This document shows, piece by piece, positions 17,919-26,842 of a stretch of DNA of 64,000 nt. Origin of the DNA: G963664835 sp963664835 (lineage in GTDB: Bacteria > Chloroflexota > UBA6077 > FW602-bin22 > JBCLEL01); NCBI GenBank assembly GCA_963664835.2, contig CAXXUG010000012.1, positions 1-64,000 on the forward strand. The letters are read 5' to 3'. Position numbers and translations under genes: made by a program. Every line of letters begins with the position of its first letter. Position 1 is the first letter of the stretch. The notes beneath the pieces were generated by a model. It had not been told where the DNA came from. It made no database searches and worked only from the letters and a program-made list of their open reading frames with translations.

Positions 17919-19940
17919 ATGGCAACGGGAAGTACAACTACCCAGCAGCTAAGTTTGCTCGAAGAGCTCATCCTGATGCTACTCAACGAGGAGAGCGGCT
18001 ACTTTCACCAGGTGCCGGGCTGGAATTTGAACTGCGCTATCGTCGGCGCCGTACTCGCGGAACTTTCACTCCTGTCTCGCATTGACACTGACAAGGAATC
18101 CCTGTTCATCGTGGACGAGACGGAAACGGGCGACCCCGCTCTGGACCCCATCCTGAGGGAGATTGTGGCCGAACCGGTTCAGAGCAACGCCCAATATTGG
18201 ATCGAACGCCTCGCTCCCCGAGCGGAGTCGATCATCGATTTGACTTTGGATCACTTGGTCGACTTGAAGATATTGAAACATCACGACGGTGATTTCTGGA
18301 CTCTGGCTCACACTACGGGGCAGATGGACCTTTTCAACAGCTTTTCAGAAGGCACTGAGGTACAGTTCGTCAAGACGCGTATCAGCAAGGCTATCTTCGA
18401 CAACGAGATACCCGACCCGAGAGATGTCATCATTATCTGTCTCATCGACACATGCGACGTCTTTCGCTTCATATTTGAACTTGATGACGAGTCAGAGGAG
18501 CGTATCAAGTTCATCTCCAAGATGGATTTGATCGGCCGGTCCATCGCCGACGCGGTCACCCAAAACCTCGCCGGCCCGTTGCTTCGACATTCCGCCTTGG
18601 CCAAGAAGATTCCGGCTGTTTCATTGCCTAAGTTGCTGTTCAATCCACATGTTCGTGACGGCAACATTCCCGCGCTCTTTGCCGACCTTGCACAAGAGTA
18701 TGGCCCAGTGTTTCAGATCCGCCCGCCTTTTTCGAAGCCGATGATCTTCCTCGCTGGACCACAGACGAACCGCTGGGTGCATCGGCACGGGCGAATGTAC
18801 TTGAGAGCCAAGGACTATCTTGCAGACTTCGAAAAAGTCTATGGCGCCTCTGGGATCCTGCCCGCCTTGGATGGCGCCGATCATTTCCGATTTCGCAAGG
18901 CCTTGCGGTCGGCCTATTCTCGCAGTCGACTAGCAGGGAAGTTGGATCAACTATTTCATAATGCTCGGTCTCATATGGCTGAGTGGACGGTCGGGTCCAC
19001 GCTCTCTGCAACGACCATGTGCCGGCTAATGATCAATGCGCAAATTTCGCCGCATATGATCAGCGTTGAAACCCAGGATATCGTCGACGATTTGATGAAG
19101 TTCAAGGAACGAGCGCTCACCACCCACGTCGTAAATGCCCTACCCAAATTCTTGCTGCATACGCCGGGAATGAAAAGCAGGGCAAAGGCAATCGATACAT
19201 TGCTGGAACGGGTCCAGAGTGTCCATACCGCTGCACAGCGGGCCGGAGCTCCTCGGGATTTTGCCGATGACGTTCTAAGCCTGCACGCGAGCGATCCGCA
19301 GTTCCTGCCGGAGTCGAATCTGGCTTTCGTTCTTACCGCGCCGGTGATTGCCAGCGTATACCTCGGCGACGCGCTCAGCTTCGCGCTCTACGCCATGGCG
19401 TCACAGCCTGAGTTATACGGCAAGATCCAGAGTGAAGCCGATGCCCTGTTCGATAACGGCGATCCAAATGCCGAGAACTTCACCCGATCAGCAATCGACG
19501 TCACTCACCGCTTCCTCATGGAGTGCCTGCGTATGTACCCGATTGTCCCGATGTCCATTCGAAACGTGATGAATGCATGTATGGTCGAGGACTACGAACT
19601 GCCGCTGGGATCGCGGGTCTACGTTGCCCAGACAGCCGCGCATTTCATGGACGACGTGTTCCCGGATCCCATGTCATTCGATATCGACCGCTACCTGCCT
19701 ACGCGCAATGAGCATCTCAGTCCCGGCTACGCGCCATACGGGCTGGGCACGCACACGTGTCTCGGCTCCAGGCAGTTGGAGTTGCAACTAGCTGTCAACG
19801 TGCTGATGATCGCGCATCACTTCACGATTGAGGTGTCACCGGCGAACTATAAGCTCCGGTTCAGCCCGTTTCCGTCGATGAAACCGAGCAAGAAGCTGAA
19901 GTTCCGCATCGCCGAGCAGAGGTGCAAGCTACCCGTCTGA
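17919..19940 (+). CDS. GPP34 (GOLPH3-like) domain fused to cytochrome P450
   Basis: 673 residues in two parts. Residues about 10-215 form a GPP34 domain (LSLLEELILMLLNEESGY, AVLAELSLLSRI, DPALDPILREI, YWIERLAP), the fold of eukaryotic GOLPH3/Vps74, which binds phosphatidylinositol 4-phosphate at membranes. Residues about 235-665 are a P450: ExxR is Glu535-CL-Arg538, FDIDRYLP (587-594) is the PERF-like region, and the haem loop is YGLGTHTCLG with Cys614. The I-helix lacks a clear AGxD/ET motif. A membrane-lipid-binding head would bring the oxygenase to a lipid substrate; that is inference. It lies 54 bases after the methyltransferase gene, so an operon is likely. AAGGAGG is 14 bases before the ATG, rather far. 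Confidence 0.85.
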   Translation: MATGSTTTQQLSLLEELILMLLNEESGYFHQVPGWNLNCAIVGAVLAELSLLSRIDTDKESLFIVDETETGDPALDPILREIVAEPVQSNAQYWIERLAPRAESIIDLTLDHLVDLKILKHHDGDFWTLAHTTGQMDLFNSFSEGTEVQFVKTRISKAIFDNEIPDPRDVIIICLIDTCDVFRFIFELDDESEERIKFISKMDLIGRSIADAVTQNLAGPLLRHSALAKKIPAVSLPKLLFNPHVRDGNIPALFADLAQEYGPVFQIRPPFSKPMIFLAGPQTNRWVHRHGRMYLRAKDYLADFEKVYGASGILPALDGADHFRFRKALRSAYSRSRLAGKLDQLFHNARSHMAEWTVGSTLSATTMCRLMINAQISPHMISVETQDIVDDLMKFKERALTTHVVNALPKFLLHTPGMKSRAKAIDTLLERVQSVHTAAQRAGAPRDFADDVLSLHASDPQFLPESNLAFVLTAPVIASVYLGDALSFALYAMASQPELYGKIQSEADALFDNGDPNAENFTRSAIDVTHRFLMECLRMYPIVPMSIRNVMNACMVEDYELPLGSRVYVAQTAAHFMDDVFPDPMSFDIDRYLPTRNEHLSPGYAPYGLGTHTCLGSRQLELQLAVNVLMIAHHFTIEVSPANYKLRFSPFPSMKPSKKLKFRIAEQRCKLPV

Positions 19941-20075
19941 CTCACCTTCGCCATCGTCCGTCCCATCCAGGACGGCAGCGGGCCTGTCATCAGCGTCCAT
20001 CACGCCACTGCCGAGACTGACCGCACCATTACGGAACCGTGGCGGTCTCTTGGACATTGCCCACCGCGTCGCTTC

Positions 20076-22556
20076 CTACGCCTCCGAACCGCGCTCGTGG
20101 CGCCGGTGCACGTCCTCGATGGCCACGTCGAGATCGTCCCACATTCGCTCCACCGAGGAGCGCAGCCGCATGTTCTGGTACGCGCCCCAGACCACCATCG
20201 CCGGCAACACGACCGTGATGGACACTACCAGGGAGTAGACGATCGTGATGGTCGCCGTGACGCCGAACTGGGCGGATCCGGTCAGCGGCGAGGCTATCAG
20301 TACTCCGAATCCGAGCGCTGTAGTCAGCGCCGAGCCCAACAGCGCCGAACCGGTAGTAGAAAGGGTCCGAATCGCCGCCTTCTCCGGGTTGCGTAGTCGG
20401 GAGAACTCGTCCCGGTAGCGATGAATTACGTGTATGGTGTAGTCCACACCGATTCCGATCGATAGCGCGGTGATGATCGAAGTGAGGAGATTGTAGGGAA
20501 TATCCAGCAGCGCCATCGTTCCCAATACGCTGATTAGGACCAGGACGATAGGCCCCACCGCGATGAACCCGAACGCGGGTTGGCGCAGTGTCAGCCAGAA
20601 GAAGATCGCGAGGATTCCCAATGCGACAGCAACGGTCGTGCTGATCGCCTCCGTCTGCCGTTCCGTGATCTGGTCTGTGACAGCCGTCGAGATGACACTG
20701 CCCGACGTAACTGTGATAGCGCTGTCGTCACCGAACCAGAGCGCCTCGGTTTCCTCCTGCATCATCCTCGTTCGCTCGGCGTCGCCCAGGTAGGTCGGAA
20801 ACTGCAGAAGCATTGCATCGATACCATCTGGGTCATTGACCAGAGATCGCGCCAGGTCGGGTTCCCTTGCGACAAGCTTGTCGAGGAGCTCCTGCATCAG
20901 CTCTGAATCGAGTTCCACCCCGGCGGAGGCTTCCCCAAAGAGCGCCGCGAGCTCGGGGTCGTATTTGTCGCCGGGCTGTCCGGAGTCGTCGATCCAGTCG
21001 ACCAGGTAAGAATAGTACGATGCGCGAATTGGCCCCGCCGCCGCCCGCGGGCGGCGCAGTTCGACGTTGAAGGCGGTAGTGAGGTCTTGGAGATTCAGAA
21101 GCGTGCGGGTCTCGGTGGCCTCGGCCTTCACCAGTATGCTGGCGACCTCCGTCGAGCCGCCGACGGCAGCCTCGAGCGTATCCATGTCTGCCAACACGCT
21201 CCCATCTCGAGGCAGAATGTCGCGGATGCTGAACTCAGACTTCAGCCCAGTGGCTGCGAAACCCAGCCCGATCGTCACCGCGATCACGGCGACGAGATAG
21301 GGCGCCGGCCAACGTGTAACCGATCTCCCCAGAACACCAGCAGCCGCTCTGATCCCAGGCAATGCGTTTGAGATCAGCCTCGCCTCCCCCAACTTGCCGC
21401 GTGACTCGCGCCGGCGGTCGATGATCGTCCGGCCGGCCGGGATCAGCGTCAGCATCACTATCAGGCTCAACCCCACGCCCAACCCCGCGACGACGCCGAA
21501 GTCGCCTATAACGCCGATAGGGGAGAACAGGCTAGCCAGCAGGCTCACGATTGTAGTGACGGCGGCCAATGTCAGAGGGATCGTGACGTGCCGCAGTCCT
21601 ATCCGTACCGCCTCCACAACCCGTTCGCCGGCAACCCGCTGCTCACGGTAGTGCGAGATTGTCTGGATCGCGTAGTCCACCGTCAGGCTGATAATGATCA
21701 CTGGCACCATCGCGGTTAGAGAGCTCGGAGGTCCTATAATCCCCAATCCGTTCGGCCCGAGCCAACCCTCCGCTCCGACAACCCACATTATTGAGAAGAT
21801 AAGTCCCGTCAGCGCCAGCAGCATATCCGAAAACGTGCGCGTGAAGAGCAGGAGCAGCACCGCGATCAGCAGCAGGGCCAGCCCTATCAGCGGTCCCATC
21901 CCCGACTCGGTGGCCTCCTTGTATTCATCCTCGACAACCACCGGCGAAAGGCTGCTCGCACTCAGCGGGCCCTCATCTTCGGCCGCCAACTCATTGATCC
22001 TGCGTTCAGCGTCCTGAATTCTCTCGTCGCCTGTGTCGGTCAGCCGGATGTTGGCGATCGCGACCGGCGTGCCGTCCTCGTCGGTTCCAGTCATCGCGTC
22101 AAGCGCCTCTTGGATCCCCGGGACGCTGCCGGCGGAGTCGATTTCCGCCTGCGTGACCGATTCGAAGTTCTGCACTCGGAGCACGGACTTGATCAGCAAT
22201 GAGGGCGCGATAATTGGATCGGTGGGCGTCAACAGCCCATCCACACTCGGATCGCTGGCGATTTCATCTATCAGTCCGTCCATCTGGGACAGGCCCTCGG
22301 GCCTGAGCGCCTCTCCCCGGAAGAGGAGAGTTACTACGCTAACCTCGCCTGAGTCCCCGAAGAGCTCGTCTATTTCTTCCACCGCATTGGCGATGGGGTG
22401 CCCGGGAGGAAGGAATGCCACGCTGGCCCCCTCGGTGGGCGGCGCACGCAGCGTAGAACCCGCGGTCATCCCAACTGTGACCAAGAGGAGAATTAGGATC
22501 GTGATGTACGGTCGAACCGTGACCAGCCAGCTAAATCCGGCAAGCAATCGGCTCAT
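20076..22556 (-). CDS. RND/MMPL superfamily transporter
   Basis: 826 residues with the RND two-repeat plan: an N-terminal TM segment (ITILILLLVTVGMTAGSTL), a large extracytoplasmic loop (about 35-225), a block of five TM segments, a second single TM (PYLVAVIAVTIGLGFAATG), a second loop, and a final TM block. The two TM4-like motifs SLTVDYAIQTISHYREQ and GIGVDYTIHVIHRYRDE carry the conserved Asp typical of MMPL/HpnN proteins; the sterol-sensing-domain families Patched and NPC1 share this architecture. Relatives export hopanoids, mycobacterial lipids and, in some methanotrophs, sterols. Facing the sterol-type genes convergently, it could export their product; that is inference. Confidence 0.9.
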   Translation of the reverse strand: MSRLLAGFSWLVTVRPYITILILLLVTVGMTAGSTLRAPPTEGASVAFLPPGHPIANAVEEIDELFGDSGEVSVVTLLFRGEALRPEGLSQMDGLIDEIASDPSVDGLLTPTDPIIAPSLLIKSVLRVQNFESVTQAEIDSAGSVPGIQEALDAMTGTDEDGTPVAIANIRLTDTGDERIQDAERRINELAAEDEGPLSASSLSPVVVEDEYKEATESGMGPLIGLALLLIAVLLLLFTRTFSDMLLALTGLIFSIMWVVGAEGWLGPNGLGIIGPPSSLTAMVPVIIISLTVDYAIQTISHYREQRVAGERVVEAVRIGLRHVTIPLTLAAVTTIVSLLASLFSPIGVIGDFGVVAGLGVGLSLIVMLTLIPAGRTIIDRRRESRGKLGEARLISNALPGIRAAAGVLGRSVTRWPAPYLVAVIAVTIGLGFAATGLKSEFSIRDILPRDGSVLADMDTLEAAVGGSTEVASILVKAEATETRTLLNLQDLTTAFNVELRRPRAAAGPIRASYYSYLVDWIDDSGQPGDKYDPELAALFGEASAGVELDSELMQELLDKLVAREPDLARSLVNDPDGIDAMLLQFPTYLGDAERTRMMQEETEALWFGDDSAITVTSGSVISTAVTDQITERQTEAISTTVAVALGILAIFFWLTLRQPAFGFIAVGPIVLVLISVLGTMALLDIPYNLLTSIITALSIGIGVDYTIHVIHRYRDEFSRLRNPEKAAIRTLSTTGSALLGSALTTALGFGVLIASPLTGSAQFGVTATITIVYSLVVSITVVLPAMVVWGAYQNMRLRSSVERMWDDLDVAIEDVHRRHERGSEA

Positions 22557-23037
22557 GGCGCGCGGTGACTCGCAGAAGTCGAGCGTGCCGGCCGGGCGCC
22601 GCAGGGCAGGCCAAGGATGGGATCCGATATTGACGGGAAGGTCATCGCAGCCGCCTCGGTTCGTTCAGCGGTCCTGGATTCAGACACCCGACTGCCTCCC
22701 GTATCGGTCCAATTTCACGCCGCGAGGTTCGATGGTAGAGCAATTTTCCCGGTTGATCGTGTCAATGTCAATTCATCAACCTGGAAACTCTCAAAGGAAA
22801 CTCCGTGAGCTCGAGGCGGGCGCGAATCTGGTTCGGTCGCTTCGTGGTCCTTCTCAAGATGGGCATGAGAACTGGAGCGGGGTCTGAGGATTCTGGCATG
22901 GGCCGGGTACAAACCGCGATGAGGGACTGTTCTTGCCAATGCACCACTAGCCTCGGTCCCGAACTGGTCTGTCTAACTATTCTAGTTGGCAACTTTCATT
23001 TGGCAGCTCTGCCGGCCCTGCCAGGAAACGGGATCGC
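22557..23037. other. 481-bp gap, nothing recognised
   Basis: Between two leftward genes (Rieske oxygenase downstream of it, RND gene upstream). Short open frames in several phases show no family features and no ribosome sites. It presumably holds the RND gene's neighbouring control sequences. Confidence 0.4.
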
Positions 23038-24072
23038 TTATTCGTCCTGATCGGGATAGAACTGGACGCAATACGCTCTAAAGGGAACAATCTCGCCGTC
23101 GGAACGGCAAAGGCGCGGGCGGTGTCGGTACTGTTTGCGGCTCCAGATCACAACATCCTGCAATACGTCGCCGTGTTGCTGTGCCGACATGAACTTGTTC
23201 AAAATGGGCGCGCGCAGCCGGATCGGGAGAAATCCCAGGCCGACAAACCATCGCTTTGGCTTTCGTATCTCCCGCACTTGAGAAACCAGCGTCATATCGA
23301 TGAGCGTGCCGTCGACGGGCGTCGCCAGTACCCACAGTCGCAAGTCCATTCCGATGCTGTGCTCGCGGATCTCGACGAACGAGTAACCCAGTCCATATAT
23401 TCGGGTGGTGGCGGAGATGTCAAATTCGAGAGTTGCGATTCTTGCGAGTGTGCGGGACCTCTTGAAGTCGAAAACGCTCTCAAGGTAGGCCCCGTCCACC
23501 AGGAGGCTTCCTATTCTGTTCACGTTGTCGTAGCCGTGGACGTAGCGCAGGTGGCCCAGGTCTACCGAGTTTTCCGTTGTCTCCTGGGGATGCCCGGGAA
23601 AGCGCGTGGTCCTGATCTCGAACTCGGTCCACTGCTCTTGGTCCGGCGGATCGGGCGGTAGGCTCCATTGCGGAGGTCGGTCCTGGATTCCCCACCACGC
23701 GAAGATCAACCCGAGAACTTCCCTTGTCTCAAAGACTCGCAGCCTCGCGGACTTGGGCGGATTTGCAAACGGAGTGGCGACGCATTGGCCGGTCGCGTCG
23801 TACTCAAATCCATGGAAGGGGCAGACTAGCCGGCCACCGCGAACGCGTCCTCCCACGGCGGGTCCTAGATCCGAGCCCAAGTGCGGGCAAACGGCCTCGG
23901 CGACGCAGACGCCCCCGTTCTCGTCACACCAGGCGACGATATTCTCTCCCATCCAGGTCTTTTCGATGAGCCTGGCTCGCAACAGCTCCCGCCTGCTCGC
24001 GACAAAGTACCAGCCTTCGGGGAACGGGGAAGGTAACGGGGCGCTCGCCGGCGCCCTGGCTCGGGATGACAT
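23038..24072 (-). CDS. Rieske [2Fe-2S] oxygenase, steroid-oxygenase type (KshA/DAF-36/SdmA-like)
   Basis: 344 residues. The Rieske cluster site is CPHLG (Cys62, His64) with CPFHG (Cys84, His87). The mononuclear iron site reads ENSVDLGHLRYVHG (167-180), giving the family's Asp/His/His set (Asp171, His174, His179). A conserved stretch between is FANPPKSARLRVFETRE. The ENSVDxxHxxxVHG form and length resemble oxygenases acting on steroids: 3-ketosteroid 9-alpha-hydroxylase, cholesterol 7-desaturase and bacterial C-4 sterol demethylase. No reductase gene is adjacent. The start at 24072 has TAGGAG ten bases upstream; codons before it show no domain. Position next to an SMT homologue supports a sterol-like substrate, not a specific carbon. 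Confidence 0.85.
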   Translation of the reverse strand: MSSRARAPASAPLPSPFPEGWYFVASRRELLRARLIEKTWMGENIVAWCDENGGVCVAEAVCPHLGSDLGPAVGGRVRGGRLVCPFHGFEYDATGQCVATPFANPPKSARLRVFETREVLGLIFAWWGIQDRPPQWSLPPDPPDQEQWTEFEIRTTRFPGHPQETTENSVDLGHLRYVHGYDNVNRIGSLLVDGAYLESVFDFKRSRTLARIATLEFDISATTRIYGLGYSFVEIREHSIGMDLRLWVLATPVDGTLIDMTLVSQVREIRKPKRWFVGLGFLPIRLRAPILNKFMSAQQHGDVLQDVVIWSRKQYRHRPRLCRSDGEIVPFRAYCVQFYPDQDE

Positions 24073-24408
24073 TCGATCGACACTCCTACGCCGTATTCTC
24101 GGAGATGTAAGCTTACCTCTAGAGTGACGAGGGTCGGCTAAGCGCGCCGGCCCTTCCATCACCCAACCGTCCACGAGCCGGACACTCCCGGGCACGCGCG
24201 CCAAAGGCTCACTTCCATCCCGAATCTCTATTGTACATTCCGCCAATGTTAACGTGGCGGTGGGTTCGCAGAATCAGGCCGCTCGGGATTGCGACCGACA
24301 GAGCATAATGACCGACAAGGCGACCTCAGGATGCCGATTTCATTGCCCTCATCGCGGTCCTGGGGCTGCCGGAAGCCGGCCCCATGCTGGGGTCGCGGCG
24401 CGCTCCCT

Positions 24409-24714
24409 TGGAGCACCGATCCTACCAAGCACACGCGCATTCGAAGCCTCATTAACGGCGTCTTTACCCCTGAGTTCGCCGAGAACATGCGGGGACACAC
24501 CCAGCAAATCGTCGACGAGCTCATCGATCGCGTCGAGCACACCGGCCAAATGGACATTGTTGGACATCTTGCCAGACCGGCATTTTCCGCGACCTCACGT
24601 TCCAGAGGCGCCTCGAAACGCGCGAGGACCTCATTACCGCACTCGCCGCAAAGGGGGGCGAAGAGGAAGGACTGACCGAGCAGGAACTGCTGGGACTCTG
24701 CGTCTTCTTATTCG
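24409..24714 (+). pseudogene. Cytochrome P450 gene fragment (internal deletion, both ends missing)
   Basis: Two blocks match the intact P450 at 26843-28072. Block 1 (24409-24573) runs from TDPTKHTRIRSL through NMRGHTQQIVDEL to MDIVGHLA. Block 2 (24576-24714), in another frame, runs from TGIFRDLTFQRR to GLTEQELLGLCVFLF. About 54 codons between them are gone, and homology ends at the I-helix just where the neighbouring gene's stop lies. The haem loop and N-terminus are absent, so it cannot be functional. It looks like a partly erased tandem duplicate of the later P450. The stretch 24073-24408 before it holds nothing else I can name. Confidence 0.8.
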
Positions 24715-24715
24715 C

Positions 24716-26257
24716 TCAATCAGCGCGAATCCCTCCCGTTCTGCTCTGCAGGTACAACGGCGCGAGCATTCCGTCCACCGGTACGAAGTCATCCGTCAGC
24801 ACCACCTTCCGGTCGTCGGCGATCCAGGACGCGAAGGCGTCGTCGGGCATGAATTGCGTTACCGGAGTCCCCCTCCCCGCGAGCCGATTGGCACTCGAAA
24901 TCTCGACGGCGGTGATCGGTCTCATGGCCGCCGTTACTACGAACGTGTAGCGGACGTCGTCGTCCCACTTGGAGTCGTCACGCATGACGTAGACGAATGG
25001 GAACGAACGTTGGAGTGTGTGTACGATCGACCGCAGGAATCGGCCGGAGTGCATTCTGTCAACCACGTTGATCGCGTACACGCCGTCGTCGGTCAACAGA
25101 CCCCGGATCATCTCGTTGAACTCCAGCGTGGTCAGATGGTACGGCACCGACATGTCGTTGAACGCGTCGCCGACTATGAACTCGTACTTGCCTTTCGGCA
25201 ACTCCTGCAGCTTGGTCCTTGCGTCTTCGGCATGGGTCACGATTCTCGTGTCGAGCGGTAGCGCCAGGTACATGAAGGCCACCTCCGTAACCTCGGGGTC
25301 TATCTCCACCACCTCAAGGCGAGCGCCGGGAAACAGCACCTCCATGAACCTGGGCATCGTGTAGCCTCCACCTCCGATGAACAGCGTATCCAACTCCGGG
25401 TCGCTGTGCGCGACCGTGGTGGCAATGTCCGCGAAGACTTTCTCATAGGGGTAGTAAAAGAAACGCGGGTCATCAGTGTCAACATAGCTGTGAACAAGCG
25501 CGTCCAGGAACAGCATCCTGACCTCCCGGCCTTGGATGTCGCGCGTCCTGACATCGATGCAGTAGTAGTTGCTCTCCCTGATGCAGCCGCTGCTCAGCGC
25601 ACCTCCGGCAACGCTCCCGACGATCGTCGCGACGAACACTGCTCCCAGGACGATACCAGGGGTTCGCACCCGCCATAGGTCACCCATTGCCGCCGCCATC
25701 GCCACCAGAACCAGTGAGACAATCAGGATGACGAGCCGCGTCCCGAATAGTTGCACCAGAACGAATCCGGTGAGAAAGGTGCCCAAAATGCTGCCGGCCG
25801 TGGACGCCGCGTACATCTTGCCCACCACGTTGCCAGTCTCCGCAAGGTCGGCCAAACGCAGCTTGATGACCACCGGCGTCACCATGCCCAGAATTACACT
25901 TGGCGCCAGGAACAGCGCTACGTTCAACATCACAAGGCGCGGGATGACTGGCAGAGCGAGGAACACGCCGGACACGAAGTGCTCCATGGGCAGGATCCAG
26001 ATACTTGCGACGCCCCCGGCGAGCAGTATCAGACCCAACGTGGAGGGTGAGGGATATTTGTCGGCGACCCGACCGCCTATGTAGTTGCCGATGCTGATCC
26101 CAGCGAGCACGATCCCAATCACGCTCGTCCAAGTGTACAGCGATACGCCAATCGTGGGCGCCAGAATCCGTCCGGCGACGATCTCGATTATGAGCGTGCA
26201 TCCGCTGGCGGTGAAGACGATCACATATGGCTGCATTGATCGGCACAGCGTAATCAT
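24716..26257 (-). CDS. Fused membrane/spermidine-synthase-like protein
   Basis: 513 residues. The N-terminal ~220 residues carry about seven TM segments (YVIVFTASGCTLIIEIVAGR, SVIGIVLAGISIGNYIGG, LGMVTPVVIKL), the usual membrane half of fused MFS/spermidine synthase proteins. The C-terminal half is a Rossmann SAM-type domain with LDTLFIGGGGYTMPRFM, RLEVVEIDPEV and EFIVGDAFNDM, matching spermidine synthase motifs I, II and the acidic site. Such fusions are common and mostly lack proven polyamine synthase activity. AGAGG sits four bases before the ATG at 26257. Its stop abuts a P450 fragment, which suggests rearrangement at 24715. Confidence 0.85.
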   Translation of the reverse strand: MITLCRSMQPYVIVFTASGCTLIIEIVAGRILAPTIGVSLYTWTSVIGIVLAGISIGNYIGGRVADKYPSPSTLGLILLAGGVASIWILPMEHFVSGVFLALPVIPRLVMLNVALFLAPSVILGMVTPVVIKLRLADLAETGNVVGKMYAASTAGSILGTFLTGFVLVQLFGTRLVILIVSLVLVAMAAAMGDLWRVRTPGIVLGAVFVATIVGSVAGGALSSGCIRESNYYCIDVRTRDIQGREVRMLFLDALVHSYVDTDDPRFFYYPYEKVFADIATTVAHSDPELDTLFIGGGGYTMPRFMEVLFPGARLEVVEIDPEVTEVAFMYLALPLDTRIVTHAEDARTKLQELPKGKYEFIVGDAFNDMSVPYHLTTLEFNEMIRGLLTDDGVYAINVVDRMHSGRFLRSIVHTLQRSFPFVYVMRDDSKWDDDVRYTFVVTAAMRPITAVEISSANRLAGRGTPVTQFMPDDAFASWIADDRKVVLTDDFVPVDGMLAPLYLQSRTGGIRAD

Positions 26258-26842
26258 GACACCTCTCCAGCGGGCATCCTATCCCGTGACGCAGTCGGCC
26301 TCTAGCATAGCCGCGTATCGTGAGCCTACACCTACCGAACTGCGATTGTTAGGAATACCCCTTTTTGGACACCAACCGAGTAGCCTGGCCGAACGGCCCT
26401 TCGTTGTCGGTGTGGCGGCCCAATGGTAAGTGTTCTGATTCAGGGGTGCCCGCTCCGTTTAGGAACGCTTTCACCCCGATCAGGGTCCATTGCCGGCGAG
26501 GCCCTCTCATCGGCGGACGCCAAAGATGGGTTGCAAGGGCGATCGGCGGAGCATTCTTGGACCGACGGGGCGAGTAACGGATTTCGATTTCTCTGCCAAC
26601 AAACCGGTGCTGAGTCCGCCGAAAGTAGGCCCTATGCTGAGATCGGCGAAAGTGGCCCACGGGCGTCTCCCTGTCGTGGCAAGTCACCCCTTGAAATCCT
26701 CGGTGTATGGGGCGTATTCTGGTACCTGCCGGCTGGGACCCAACTGAACGCGACGGGCCTGCAGGCGATCCAGGCACTCGTGGACGCGAAGGCCGGCACC
26801 CAACCGACCTCGCGAGTGGGCCTTTGGACAGCAGGAGAACTC
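26258..26842. other. 585-bp gap between divergent genes, nothing recognised
   Basis: An open frame continues upstream of the P450 through most of this stretch, but the residues show no domain and the P450 start with a good ribosome site is at 26843. No repeat family of the window is evident. Confidence 0.4.

Noticed and set aside
26423..26842. 140-residue N-terminal extension of the P450
   Set aside because: No P450 sequence in it; a strong ribosome site lies at the 26843 ATG.
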